Of a stretch of DNA of 64,000 nt, positions 50,326 through 58,920 are shown in pieces. Made by a program: the position numbers and the translations under genes. This stretch comes from Geothrix rubra (lineage in GTDB: Bacteria; Acidobacteriota; Holophagae; Holophagales; Holophagaceae). The notes below the pieces were generated by a model. The model made no database searches. It was not told the origin of the DNA and was given only the letters and a program-made list of their open reading frames with translations. The stretch covers positions 682,001 through 746,000 of the forward strand of contig NZ_BSDD01000001.1 of assembly GCF_030268065.1 (NCBI RefSeq). Reading direction: 5' to 3'. The stretch's first letter is position 1. Each line of letters opens with the position of its first letter.

Positions 50326-52200
50326 TCAGCCCCTCCTCGGAATCAGCTTGAACCAGGACCGCACGAAGAGCAGGGCGGAGAACGCGGCACCCAGGGCCAG
50401 CCAGGTGGAGGTGGGGTCCGCGAGGATCTCCCCGGGATACCTGACGGAGCGGCCCGTGGCGAGCACCATCCCCAGCGCCAGGCAGAGGAGCAGGAACTCC
50501 TCCAGCCCTTCGGCCGTGTCGCCCAGGAAGATCAGGTCGCAGCCCGGCAGGAGCACCACCAGGGTCTTGTGGATCCAGCGGGTGGCGTTCTGGTGCGCCG
50601 CCACCTCGTCCAGCTTCCGGCGGCGGTTCTCCGCGTGGAGTCCGTCCCGCAGCACGAACAGGTGGTGGCACTTCGGGCACACTTCCGTATCGGGGCTGTC
50701 CGTGGTGTGGAAGGGCTCGCCGCACCGGATGCACTGGGTGGGATGGGCCATGCGGATGCTCCCTCGCACCCGGGCCAGGAAGAGGGCCAGGCCCAGCAGC
50801 GGCAGGATCAGGCCCAGCAGGAAGGCGGGATCGTCCAACCGCAGCCGGTCGGCCCCGAGATGCATGCCCAGTCCCCGCGCGAGCGCCTCCACCCGGGCCG
50901 GCGTGTCCGGCAGGGGAATGGGATAGGTGCGGACATCCTTCTGGGCGTCATTCAGCTCGATGAGGCGGGCGTACGCGCCGGGCGCTGCGGCCTGGGCGGC
51001 CTCCCGCTTGGCGGCTCCGGCATCGGTATCCAGGCGCGAGAAGGCGAGGATGCTCTGGTTGAGGAAGACCTCCATCCGAGGCGCCACCTTGGCTGCGGCT
51101 TCGAAATCACGCTCCGCCCCGGCCACATCTCCCATCTGGAAATGGGCGACGCCGAGATTGTTCAGCACCTCGGGCTGTTCCTCCGTCCGCCCCACCAGGC
51201 CCTGGAAGGTCGCCTCGGCCCCCTTCCAGTCCCGCCGCTGGAGCTGGTCCCATCCTGCGAGGAAGGTCCTGTCGTCCTGCGGAAGGAAGCGCAGGGCGGC
51301 CGGTGCCACCGGTTGCACCTGGGGCTGCAGCTGGAGGGTCACGAGGCTGGGTTCCGGCTCCCGCCGGGACCAGGGTTCCATCATGCCGAGGGCCGGATGC
51401 ACGAGCTGCAGGAGAAGGATGAAGACGGTGGCCTTCACCTCAGACGTGGTGAGGAAGGGGGCCAGCAGGAAGAGCCAGAGCATGGCGACGACCATGGGAT
51501 CCAGTCCCGCCAGCACCGGAAAGGTCAGGATCAGCGCGCCGACGATGGCGGACGGGACCGGGCCGATGCCCTTCCGTTCGAGCCCCTCCTCCCAGAGGTG
51601 GCGGAGGACATTCCGGTAGCGCAGCCCCACGGCGAGGGCCCATCCCCAGAGCAGCAGGGTCGCCGCAAGGCGGAGCATGCCGAGGTGCTGGACCAGCCAG
51701 AGCCAGCGGTGACCGGGATGGTCCAGCCGAAGGCGGGTCAGCCGGAGCAGGTCCGGGAAGCTCCAGAACCAGCCCGACAGCCCCTGCTCGCGCAGCAGGG
51801 TGATCCGGGTGCCGAGGAGCGAGGGGTGTTCCGGCGCCCAGCGGTCCACGGCCTGGAGGGCGGCCAGTCCCACCTCAGGGTGGCCCGCCATGCCCTGGGC
51901 GCGGGCCCACACCGCCATGGCCTCGACGAGCGGTGTCACGTCGAGGGAGATGTAGGCCCGTCGCAAGGCCTCCACTTCAAGCTGCGCGGCCTGGATGGCT
52001 TCCGGATCCCCTTTCAGGATCGCCGTCTTGAGATCCTCCGCCCGGTGCGCGAGGGCGACGGCCGGAGCCAGCTCCGGAGCGGGGGTCGGCGCGGTGGCCA
52101 GGACCGGCGCGGGGGCTGGCGGCGCCTTCGGTGCGGCAACGGCCAGGAGTGCAGCCCCGAGGGCCAGGGCGCTCGAACGGACAACCTTCCAGAGACCCAT
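50326..52200 (-). CDS. polytopic TPR membrane protein with zinc ribbon
   Basis: 624 aa. Signal/anchor at the N terminus (ALALGAALLAVAAP) with an Ala/Pro spacer. Several membrane helices lie at about 160-290 (LGMLRLAATLLLWGWALAVGL, ALILTFPVLAGLDPMVVAMLWLFLL). A TPR region follows at 325-410 (LNNLGVAHFQMGDVAGAERDFEAAAKV), then another helix near 465. A zinc ribbon with CIRC and CPKC lies near 488-510, and two C-terminal helices follow. BatE-like or secretion-apparatus scaffold are possible comparisons, but I cannot name a family. ATG at 52200 follows GGGGGGAGG. Operon with DUF1844 and DUF4388. Confidence 0.65.
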   Translation of the reverse strand: MGLWKVVRSSALALGAALLAVAAPKAPPAPAPVLATAPTPAPELAPAVALAHRAEDLKTAILKGDPEAIQAAQLEVEALRRAYISLDVTPLVEAMAVWARAQGMAGHPEVGLAALQAVDRWAPEHPSLLGTRITLLREQGLSGWFWSFPDLLRLTRLRLDHPGHRWLWLVQHLGMLRLAATLLLWGWALAVGLRYRNVLRHLWEEGLERKGIGPVPSAIVGALILTFPVLAGLDPMVVAMLWLFLLAPFLTTSEVKATVFILLLQLVHPALGMMEPWSRREPEPSLVTLQLQPQVQPVAPAALRFLPQDDRTFLAGWDQLQRRDWKGAEATFQGLVGRTEEQPEVLNNLGVAHFQMGDVAGAERDFEAAAKVAPRMEVFLNQSILAFSRLDTDAGAAKREAAQAAAPGAYARLIELNDAQKDVRTYPIPLPDTPARVEALARGLGMHLGADRLRLDDPAFLLGLILPLLGLALFLARVRGSIRMAHPTQCIRCGEPFHTTDSPDTEVCPKCHHLFVLRDGLHAENRRRKLDEVAAHQNATRWIHKTLVVLLPGCDLIFLGDTAEGLEEFLLLCLALGMVLATGRSVRYPGEILADPTSTWLALGAAFSALLFVRSWFKLIPRRG

Positions 52201-52211
52201 GCCCTCCCCCC

Positions 52212-52499
52212 TCACGGCTTCGGCCCCGCGGGCATGTCGGCAGCAGCCTCCAGATTCATGGCCCGCATCCTGAGTTCGTAGAGGAGGTCCTCGAGCTGCC
52301 GGCTCTCCGCATCCGTCCGATGACCCGCAGTCTTTTCCTGTAGGAGGGCGATGAGGTCCACATAGAACCGCGCCACCGCTGGGTTTGCGGGGGGCGCCTC
52401 CTTCATCATGGGATGCGGCACCCCCATGGCCATCAGGGCCTGCTCCGTCAGGAGGTGCATCAAGGCGGTCAGGGATGCTTCCGGCACCGCAGGATTCAT
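52212..52499 (-). CDS. DUF1844 protein
   Basis: 95 aa, small helical cytoplasmic protein. The DUF1844 pattern is visible: LTALMHLLTEQALMAMG, a proline-containing middle, ARFYVDLIALLQEKTAG and the ending LEDLLYELRMRAMNLE. Function unknown. ATG at 52499. It is first in the unit with the TPR membrane protein and DUF4388. A TAGGCT on this strand at 52544-52539 is a possible -10, 40 bp upstream. Confidence 0.82.
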   Translation of the reverse strand: MNPAVPEASLTALMHLLTEQALMAMGVPHPMMKEAPPANPAVARFYVDLIALLQEKTAGHRTDAESRQLEDLLYELRMRAMNLEAAADMPAGPKP

Positions 52500-52687
52500 T
52501 GGGATACCCCGAACACTTTCAGGACTTGTCTGCGAGGAAGCCTAACATGGCCCGGATTTTCCCGCACGGGGGCCGGAGGGCTGCGGTCCCCCGGCAGGGC
52601 GACCCGGGGGGTGGGGCCTCCTTTTGACGAAAAGCACTCGGCGGAACGCCAGGGCTGTGGAACGATGGATGGGTTTGGAGGAACCCC

Positions 52688-53713
52688 ATGCGACGCCTGA
52701 TCCCCGCACTCCTGCTGCCTGCCGTATGCCTCTCCCTGTCCGCCGAGTCCACGGGCCGCATCTCCGGCAAGGTGACGACCCAGGACAAGAAGCCCATCCC
52801 CGGCGCCAAGATCCTGCTCAAGCGGTCGGACCGGAACTGGTCCAAGGAACTCATCGCGGACAAGCACGGCGCGTTCCTCCAGGTGGGCCTGGATCCCGTG
52901 CTCTACGACATCACCGTGAGCGCCGACGGTTTCGTGCCCCGCATCTACCCCCAGCAGAAGATCCCGCTCGCGGATGTCCTCCTGGAGGAGTTCGTCCTGC
53001 TGACCCCCGACCAGGCCCGGGCCGAGGCCGTCGCCGGCGGGACCGCCCAGGTGGCTCCTGAAGACCCCGCCGCCGCCGCGGACTCCGCCGGCCGGGATGC
53101 ATTCAACAAGATCATCCCCCTCTACAATGAGCAGAAATACGGCGAGGCGCTGCCCGGCGTGGAGGACTCCTACAAGAAGCTCAACGATGCCCAGGCCAGC
53201 CTGAAGGACGAGGCGGCCAAGACCGAAGTCGCCCAGCTCCTGCCCAAGGTGGCCCGCGTCTACGGCATCTGCCTGGCCCTCGGCAGCGACCGGAAGGCCG
53301 AGGCCGAGCCCTTCCTCAGCAAGGCCCTCGCCGAGAATCCCAAGGACGAGCGGGCCCTGGCCGGCATGATCGAAGTGGCCAAGGCCAAGGGGGACAAGGC
53401 CGCCGAGCAGCAGTACCAGGCCTCGCTGGACGCCATCCACGGCCCCAACCCCGACGTGATCTACAACAAGGCCGTGGAGGCCTTCAACGCCGGCAAGACC
53501 AAGGAGGCCAAGGCCGAGCTCCAGAAGGTCCAGCAGCTCGATCCGAAGTACCCGGAGGCCTACTACCTGTTGGCCATGGTCGAGTTCGGCGAGATGAACC
53601 TGAAGGGCACCAAGCAGAACCTCGAGAAGTACCTGGAGCTCGCGCCCAACGGGAAGAACGCCGCCACGGCCCGGGAGATGCTGAAGGACCCCTCCCTCAA
53701 GAAGATCAAGTAG
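52688..53713 (+). CDS. secreted carboxypeptidase-regulatory-like and TPR protein
   Basis: 341 aa. Signal peptide (RRLIPALLLPAVCLSLSAES), then a CarboxypepD_reg-like beta-sandwich at about 23-100 (TGRISGKVTTQDKKPIPGAKILLKR to LYDITVSADGFVPR). An acidic linker precedes TPR helices from about 135 to 335, with repeats such as YNKAVEAFNAGKTKEAKAELQKVQQLDPKYPEAYYLLAMVEF. It is a typical Acidobacteriota-type periplasmic repeat protein. ATG at 52688 has GGAGGA upstream. A clean terminator follows. The 188-bp gap before it contains TTGACG at 52624-52629 but no convincing -10. Confidence 0.8.
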   Translation: MRRLIPALLLPAVCLSLSAESTGRISGKVTTQDKKPIPGAKILLKRSDRNWSKELIADKHGAFLQVGLDPVLYDITVSADGFVPRIYPQQKIPLADVLLEEFVLLTPDQARAEAVAGGTAQVAPEDPAAAADSAGRDAFNKIIPLYNEQKYGEALPGVEDSYKKLNDAQASLKDEAAKTEVAQLLPKVARVYGICLALGSDRKAEAEPFLSKALAENPKDERALAGMIEVAKAKGDKAAEQQYQASLDAIHGPNPDVIYNKAVEAFNAGKTKEAKAELQKVQQLDPKYPEAYYLLAMVEFGEMNLKGTKQNLEKYLELAPNGKNAATAREMLKDPSLKKIK

Positions 53714-53730
53714 CCTCCGGCGCCGACCAC

Positions 53731-53756
53731 GGAAAGGGCCCTCGCGGGCCCTTTCC
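53731..53756 (+). terminator. terminator-like hairpin
   Basis: GGAAAGGGCCC (53731-53741) and GGGCCCTTTCC (53746-53756) form a perfect 11-bp stem with loop TCGC, 18 bp after the TPR gene stop and before the convergent xth. Confidence 0.8.
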
Positions 53757-53811
53757 AAAGAGCGCCTAACACCCCCCCCTGCGGAGCCGCGCGAGGGGTT
53801 TGTGAGGCACG

Positions 53812-54588
53812 CTACGCCAGTTCGAGGCTGATGGGGCAGTGATCGGAACCCAGCACGTCCGCGTGGATGCGGGCGTCCTTCACCCGATCCATGAGGCTCC
53901 GGCTCGCCAGGAAGAGGTCGATCCTCCAGCCCACGTTCCGTTCCCGGGCGCCGCCCCGGGCGGTCCACCAGGTGTAGAGGCCAGCCACGTCGGGATTCCG
54001 ATCCCGGAGGACATCCACGAGCCCCGCCTCCAGGTAGAGCTTGAAGTCCTCCCGCTCCTCCGGGGTGAAGCCGGGGTTCTTCACGTTGTCCTTGGGCCGG
54101 GCCAGGTCGATCTCCTCGGGCGCCACATTCATGTCGCCGGTGAGGATCACCTTCTGCCCAGCCCGGTGCCGGGCCCCCACGAAGGCAGCCAGGTCCCGGG
54201 CGAACTGGCGCTTGAAGGGAAGCCGCACCAGGCCCTGGGAGGCATTCGGGAAATAGCCGGCGATGAAGGCCAGGTCCCCCTTGGTGGAGACGATCATGCG
54301 GCCCTCGGCATCGTAGGCCTCGATGCCCATTCCCTTCGCGTGGGTGAACCCGAGCTCCTTCCTCGAGAGTGTGGCGGAACCCGCATAACCCTTCTTGCTC
54401 GTCGCCGGAAACCAGCACACGTCATAGGCGCTCTCGATCTGGCGGCGGACGCCCAGGTCCGCCTCCTCCCACTCGCAGCGGATCTCCTGGAGGGAGAGCA
54501 CGTCCGGCTCGGCCGCCTCCAGCCAGTCCATGAAGCCCTTCTTCAGGACCGACCGGAAGCCGTTCACGTTCCAGCTGTAGAGCTTCAT
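53812..54588 (-). CDS. xth: exodeoxyribonuclease III
   Basis: AP endonuclease/3' exonuclease of base excision repair; 258 aa. The active-site residues are all visible: SWNVNGFRS, LQEIRCEW, GDMNVAPEEIDLARPK, RIDLFLAS and the final GSDHCPISLEL. ATG at 54588 follows GGAAGTGAG. It is the last gene of metG-SRPBCC-ArsC-xth, beginning one base after the ArsC stop. Close neighbour tag also repairs DNA, so two repair enzymes flank metG. Confidence 0.95.
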   Translation of the reverse strand: MKLYSWNVNGFRSVLKKGFMDWLEAAEPDVLSLQEIRCEWEEADLGVRRQIESAYDVCWFPATSKKGYAGSATLSRKELGFTHAKGMGIEAYDAEGRMIVSTKGDLAFIAGYFPNASQGLVRLPFKRQFARDLAAFVGARHRAGQKVILTGDMNVAPEEIDLARPKDNVKNPGFTPEEREDFKLYLEAGLVDVLRDRNPDVAGLYTWWTARGGARERNVGWRIDLFLASRSLMDRVKDARIHADVLGSDHCPISLELA

Positions 54589-54589
54589 C

Positions 54590-54937
54590 TCACTTCCCTC
54601 CGGCAAGGCGCGCATAGGCTTCGGGATCGTAACCGATGACCGTGCCCCTGGGATGCACGAGGATGGGCCGCTTGAGCAGGTTGTTGTCCTCCACCATCAG
54701 GGCGATGGCCTCGGCCTTGGAAAGCCGCCGGTCCTTCAGGCCCAGTTCCCTGTACTTCGGACTCTTCGTCCCCAGCATCGGCGCAGGATCCGCAGGCAGG
54801 AGCGCCTCCAGTTCGGCCGCCTCCAGAGGCCTCCGGGCGTAGTCGCGGATCTCGGCCTCGAGGCCCAGTTCCGCCAGCTTCGCCTTGGCGTTCCGGCAGG
54901 TGGTGCAGCTCGACTTCATCCAGAGCACGGCGTTCAC
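54590..54937 (-). CDS. ArsC/Spx-family thioredoxin-fold protein
   Basis: 115 aa. Redox motif SSCTTCRNAKAKLAELG has two cysteines (CTTC), which favours the Spx/YffB side of the family over single-Cys arsenate reductases. It continues with NLLKRPILVHPRGTVIGY, the family's cis-proline region. Possibly a reductase rather than an arsenate-specific enzyme. The start is GTG at 54937, overlapping the SRPBCC stop (GTGA), with GGAGGAGC upstream. One base separates it from xth. The operon suggests general housekeeping, not arsenic resistance. Confidence 0.82.
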   Translation of the reverse strand: MNAVLWMKSSCTTCRNAKAKLAELGLEAEIRDYARRPLEAAELEALLPADPAPMLGTKSPKYRELGLKDRRLSKAEAIALMVEDNNLLKRPILVHPRGTVIGYDPEAYARLAGGK

Positions 54938-55278
54938 AGCTCCTCCACGAAGCGGTCCAGGAGACCGTCGGTCTTCCATCGCAGCAGACCCAGGAGGACG
55001 AATCCAGTCCAGCCCTTCAACCGGCCCTCCAGGCGCAGGTGAGCGCCCTTCGGATCAGGGGAGATGCTCAAGGCTCCCGATTCCTCGGAACCGCCCCAGG
55101 TGCGGCGCCAGCGGAGGACCAGGCGATCCTCGTGTCGCTCCATGGGCTGCCACCCCTGGAGGGGATGCAGCGCGCGCAGTTCCGAGGGCGAGCCCAACGC
55201 CGCCAGGCGAGCCCCGATGGCCTCGAAGGGCGCGTCCGTGAGGACTTCGGCCTCGAAACGGAAGACCGGGGTCCTCAC
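54934..55278 (-). CDS. small SRPBCC-like hypothetical protein
   Basis: 114 aa, no named family. The pattern of strands and the helix (FRFEAEVLTDAPFEAIGARLAAL, RLVLRWRRTWGG, SGALSISPDPKGAHLRLEGRLKGW, then a C-terminal helix GLLRWKTDGLLDRFVEEL) suggests a START/SRPBCC ligand-binding fold. It starts at GTG 55278 overlapping the metG stop by 4 bp (GTGA) and ends overlapping the ArsC-like gene in the same way, which is good evidence that it is translated. Ligand unknown. Confidence 0.65.
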   Translation of the reverse strand: MRTPVFRFEAEVLTDAPFEAIGARLAALGSPSELRALHPLQGWQPMERHEDRLVLRWRRTWGGSEESGALSISPDPKGAHLRLEGRLKGWTGFVLLGLLRWKTDGLLDRFVEEL

Positions 55279-57182
55279 TTCACCAGGAAGCCGGGGTGGG
55301 CCTCCTCGGGAACGGCCACCAGGTAGGGCAGGCCCGCATTGTCGCTGGCGGCCAGCAGCATGCCGTGGCTCTCGATGCCCATGAGCTTGCGGGGGGCCAG
55401 GTTCGCCACCACCACCACCCGCCGGCCCACCAGGTCCTCCGGCGCGTAGGCCTTGCCGATGCCGCCCACGATGGTGCGCAGCTCGAAGCCCAGGTCCACC
55501 CGCATCTTGATGAGCTTGTCGCTCTTGGGCACCCGCTCCGCCTCCAGCACCTTCCCCACGCGGAGGTCCGTCTTCGCGAAGGTGTCGTAGTCGATGGTCT
55601 CCCGCAGCTCCGGGACGTCCAGGGCGGGCTTGGCTTCGGCGGCGGGGGTGGCCTCGGGCGGCATGAGTTCGCTCATTTCCTTCTCCTTGTCGATGCGCTG
55701 GAAGAGGGGCTGCACGGTGCCGATGCGCTCGGGCACCACGGCATCCCAGGTCGTCTGGTCGATACGCTGGCCCGCAACCTGCCCGGCCATTCCCAGCTGG
55801 GACCAGAGGTCCTGGGCCATGCCGGGCATGACCGGGGCCACCAGGATGGCGGTCATGCGGAGCGCCTGCCAGAGCAGGTGCAGGACGGCGTCCAGGTCCT
55901 CCGCCTTGGCCGGGTCCTTCGCGAGGACCCAGGGCTGCTTTTCGACGATGTAGCCATCCAGGCCCCGGAGGTAGTCCCAGAGGCTGGCCAAGGCAACATC
56001 GAACCGGTTGCGTCGAGCATTCTCCATGAACTGCTCGTACGTGGCTTCCAATCCCTGGAGCTGTTCCCGATGGGAATGATGGATATGCGCGGGCAGGGCC
56101 GGGATGCGTCCGTCCCGGTAGCGCTGGATCATGCTCAGCGTCCGCGACGCCAGGTTCCCCAGGCCGTTGGCCAGGTCGGCGTTGAGGCGGTCCATGAAGC
56201 CCTCGAAGCTGAAGCCGCGGTCGTGGCCCACCTGCATGTCGCGCAGGAAGAAGAAGCGGAGGGCGTCGTTGCCGAAGCGCAGCAGGGTGTCGGGGCGCAC
56301 GACGTTGCCCTTGCTCTTGGACATCTTGTCCTCGCCCATGAGCCACCAGCCGTGGGCCAGGATGGTCTTCGGCAGCTCCAGGCCCATGGCCATGAGGAAG
56401 GCGGGCCAGTACACCGCGTGGAAGCGGAGGATGTCCTTGCCCACCAGCTGGAGGTCCGGGGGCCAGGCTGAGCCCTGCCCCGTGAGGTAGTTCAGCAGGG
56501 CGTCGAACCACACGTACACCACGTGCTTGGCGTCGCCGGGCACGGGGATGCCCCAGGTGATGCTGGTGCGGCTGATGGAGAGATCCTGCAGCCCGCCCTC
56601 CACGAAGCGCTTCACCTCGTTGAACCGGAAGTCGGGCTGGACGAACTCCGGATGGTCCGCGTAGAGCTTCAGCAGGCGGTCCTGGTAGGCGCTCAGACGG
56701 AAGAAGTAGGTCTCCTCCTCCAGCTCGATGAGCTGGTGCGCGAGGCCCTGGGCTTGGAGCTCCTTGGCCTGGGTCTCGGTGACGTAGGCCTCGTCGCTGA
56801 CGGAATAGAGGCCCTTGTAGGTGGCCTTGTAGATGTCGCCGGTGGCCAGCAGCTTCTCGAACCAGCCCTGCACCATGGCGTGGTGGTCGGCGTCCGTGGT
56901 GCGGATGAAGCGGTCGTGGGTCATGCCCATGCGCTGCCAAAGGTCGGTGTAGTTGGCCACCACCTCGTCGGCCAGGGCCTTGGGCGCGATGCCCCGGGCC
57001 GCGGCGGCCTTCTCCACCTTCTGGCCATGCTCGTCCGTGCCGGTGAGGAAGCGCACGGGCTCGCCCAACATCCGGTGGAACCGCGCGATCACGTCCGCCA
57101 GCACCGTCGTGTAGGTGTGGCCGATGTGGGGCCGGTCGTTGACGTAGTAGATGGGGGTTGTCAGGTAGAAGGGCTTGGACAC
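55275..57182 (-). CDS. metG: methionine-tRNA ligase
   Basis: 635 aa. Class I motifs: the HIGH equivalent is HIGHTYTT in the opening PIYYVNDRPHIGH, and KMSKSKGNVV is complete. FLTGTDEHGQKVEKAA and ILAHGWWLMGEDK are also typical. No zinc-knuckle cysteines, so it is the MetG2-like short form, and a C-terminal tRNA-binding (EMAP/OB) domain runs from about 530 (DLRVGKVLEAERVPKSDKLIKMRVDLG). ATG at 57182; TAGACTGG on this strand at 57206-57199 overlaps the tag stop and may be its -10. First gene of a four-gene unit with GTGA overlaps. Confidence 0.96.
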   Translation of the reverse strand: MSKPFYLTTPIYYVNDRPHIGHTYTTVLADVIARFHRMLGEPVRFLTGTDEHGQKVEKAAAARGIAPKALADEVVANYTDLWQRMGMTHDRFIRTTDADHHAMVQGWFEKLLATGDIYKATYKGLYSVSDEAYVTETQAKELQAQGLAHQLIELEEETYFFRLSAYQDRLLKLYADHPEFVQPDFRFNEVKRFVEGGLQDLSISRTSITWGIPVPGDAKHVVYVWFDALLNYLTGQGSAWPPDLQLVGKDILRFHAVYWPAFLMAMGLELPKTILAHGWWLMGEDKMSKSKGNVVRPDTLLRFGNDALRFFFLRDMQVGHDRGFSFEGFMDRLNADLANGLGNLASRTLSMIQRYRDGRIPALPAHIHHSHREQLQGLEATYEQFMENARRNRFDVALASLWDYLRGLDGYIVEKQPWVLAKDPAKAEDLDAVLHLLWQALRMTAILVAPVMPGMAQDLWSQLGMAGQVAGQRIDQTTWDAVVPERIGTVQPLFQRIDKEKEMSELMPPEATPAAEAKPALDVPELRETIDYDTFAKTDLRVGKVLEAERVPKSDKLIKMRVDLGFELRTIVGGIGKAYAPEDLVGRRVVVVANLAPRKLMGIESHGMLLAASDNAGLPYLVAVPEEAHPGFLVK

Positions 57183-57203
57183 GGGCGCTCCGGACCGTCC
57201 AGT

Positions 57204-57785
57204 CTACCGGCCCGGCCCCTTCCCCGCGACTCCGGCCCGTTTCCAGCAGGTGGCCACATGGTCGTCCACCAGGCCCAGGGACTGCATGTAGGCGTACATG
57301 ATCGTCGGCCCCACGAACGTGAAGCCCCGCTTCTTCAGGGCCCGGCTCAAGGCCTCGGCCTCGGGCGTCACGGCCGGGACGTCCGCCAGGGTCCTTGGGT
57401 GGTTCACCTTCGGCCTGCCGTCCACGAAGGACCAGAGGAAGGCATCGAAACTGCCGAATTCCCGCTGCACGGCCAGGAAGGCGTGGGCGTTCCGCCGGGC
57501 CGAGAAGACCTTCAACCGGTTGCGGACGATGCCCGGGTTCTGGAGGACCGTCTCCAGGTCCCCGTCGGTCATCGCCGCGACCTTCGCGGGATCGAAGCCC
57601 AGGAAGGCCTCCCGGTAGGCCTCGCGCTTGCGCAGGATGGTGATCCAGCTGAGGCCCGCCTGGGCGCCCTCCAGGACCAGCTTCTCGAAGAGGCGGCGGT
57701 CGTCGTGCTGGGGGACGCCCCACTCCTCGTCGTGGTAGGCGACGTAGAGGGGATCCTCCCCACACCAACCGCAGCGTTCAGGCAT
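57204..57785 (-). CDS. tag: DNA-3-methyladenine glycosylase I
   Basis: Removes 3-methyladenine from alkylated DNA; 193 aa. Signature features are the N-terminal RCGWCGEDPLYVAYHDEEWGVP with zinc cysteine ligands, QAGLSWITILRKREAYREAF, NPGIVRNRLKV, and the C-terminal FTFVGPTIMYAYMQSLGLVDDH with zinc histidine(s). ATG at 57785 has GGAGGA upstream; a longer open frame to 57854 runs through the terminator of ppiB and is unlikely. Confidence 0.95.
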   Translation of the reverse strand: MPERCGWCGEDPLYVAYHDEEWGVPQHDDRRLFEKLVLEGAQAGLSWITILRKREAYREAFLGFDPAKVAAMTDGDLETVLQNPGIVRNRLKVFSARRNAHAFLAVQREFGSFDAFLWSFVDGRPKVNHPRTLADVPAVTPEAEALSRALKKRGFTFVGPTIMYAYMQSLGLVDDHVATCWKRAGVAGKGPGR

Positions 57786-57809
57786 CGGTTCCTCCAACAT
57801 CCTGCCTGA

Positions 57810-57844
57810 CGCAGAATCGGGCGGCAGGGCCGCCCGATTCTGCG
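57810..57844 (-). terminator. terminator-like hairpin after ppiB
   Basis: A perfect 16-bp stem: CGCAGAATCGGGCGGC (57810-57825) with GCCGCCCGATTCTGCG (57829-57844), loop AGG. It lies 17 bp past the ppiB stop and upstream of tag. It is the longest perfect stem in the window. Confidence 0.8.
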
Positions 57845-57861
57845 CAGGTGACAAGCCCAGA

Positions 57862-58329
57862 TCAGGCCTCCACCACCGTCGCCTTCACGATGCGGTCGTT
57901 GGCGCGGATGGCCTGGACCACCTTGATGTCGGCATCCGAGACGCACTGGCCGAAGACCGTGTGGACGCCATCCAGGTGCTGGACGTTGCGGCGATCCCCG
58001 TTCACCACGAAGAACTGGCTGCCGCCGGTGTCCTTGCCCGCGTGGGCCATGGAGAGCGCGCCCAGCTTGTGCTGGTGGGGGTTGCCGGCGGTCTCGCACT
58101 TGATCTTCCAGCCGGGGCCACCGGTGCCGGGCATGCCCGAGGCGCCGGCCCGGGTGTTGGGGCAGCCGCCCTGGATGACGAAATCCGGGATCACGCGGTG
58201 GAACGCCAGGCCGTCGTAGAAGCCGGACTCGATGAGCTTCACGAAGTTCGCCACGGTCCCCGGGGCCTCCTTCGGGAAGAGTTCCAGGTTGATGTCGCCC
58301 TTGTCGGTCTGGAAGAGCACGCGGGTCAT
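57862..58329 (-). CDS. ppiB: peptidyl-prolyl cis-trans isomerase, cyclophilin type
   Basis: 155-aa cytoplasmic cyclophilin. Motifs: [27 protein letters not shown] with the catalytic arginine, [17 protein letters not shown], and [11 protein letters not shown]. No signal peptide. ATG at 58329; upstream on this strand TATTCT (58362-58357) is a plausible -10, overlapping the TAGGAT of the divergent gene. Clear assignment. Confidence 0.95.
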   Translation of the reverse strand: MTRVLFQTDKGDINLELFPKEAPGTVANFVKLIESGFYDGLAFHRVIPDFVIQGGCPNTRAGASGMPGTGGPGWKIKCETAGNPHQHKLGALSMAHAGKDTGGSQFFVVNGDRRNVQHLDGVHTVFGQCVSDADIKVVQAIRANDRIVKATVVEA

Positions 58330-58386
58330 GGTTCACCTCTCGGGGTCGAAACATCCAGAATAGGATCCACCTTCCCGGGAGTCAGC

Positions 58387-58860
58387 ATGAACTTCCCCCG
58401 CCCCCTGCCCTGGCTGATCCTGCCCGTGGCCCTGACCGCCGGCCAGGCCCCCCTCCAGGGCGGCGGAAGCCTCACCCTCGGCCACGCCGCCTACCGATTC
58501 GTGCCGAACGACCTTTCCCTGGCCGAACCCAAAGGGGGGCTGCCTGGCGCTGTGCGGATCCGGGGCGAGCTCGTCCCCGAGGCCGGAGGGGCGGCCTACG
58601 CCCTTGAACTGGTGGTCCTCCGGAACGGGAGGCTGTACCTGTTGAGCATCCGTCGCGGGCAGGGGAGCCAGTACCCCGACACCTGGGCCGCCACCCTGGA
58701 CACCCGGGTGAAGCTGCTGGCCCTGGAGGATCACCCGGGCGGACGGATCGAGCTCGAATGCGAGGGACGCCTCACGGGCGTCGTGGACCGCAGGCCGGTC
58801 TCGGGCTCCTGGCAGGGGCGGCTCTGGGCCATCTTCCCCGAACCGGAGGGAGAGGACTGA
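58387..58860 (+). CDS. secreted hypothetical protein
   Basis: 157 aa with a short signal peptide (PRPLPWLILPVALTAGQAP). The mature part looks all-beta: GSLTLGHAAYRFVPNDLSLAE, AVRIRGELVPEA, YALELVVLRNGRLYLLSIRR, then GGRIELECEGRLTGVVDRRPVSGSW. I do not recognise a family. GGGAG is upstream of the ATG, and TAGGAT at 58361-58366 may be the -10. Divergent from ppiB. Confidence 0.6.
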   Translation: MNFPRPLPWLILPVALTAGQAPLQGGGSLTLGHAAYRFVPNDLSLAEPKGGLPGAVRIRGELVPEAGGAAYALELVVLRNGRLYLLSIRRGQGSQYPDTWAATLDTRVKLLALEDHPGGRIELECEGRLTGVVDRRPVSGSWQGRLWAIFPEPEGED

Positions 58861-58920
58861 GGGCAGCCGGAATGAACCGCCGGACCGTTCCTGGCATATC
58901 ATCAGGGTTCCGGAGGTTGC

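Noticed and set aside
54590-54937. Arsenic-resistance gene
   Set aside because: It is in the ArsC/Spx fold family but has a CxxC motif and sits in a housekeeping operon without arsR, acr3 or arsB.
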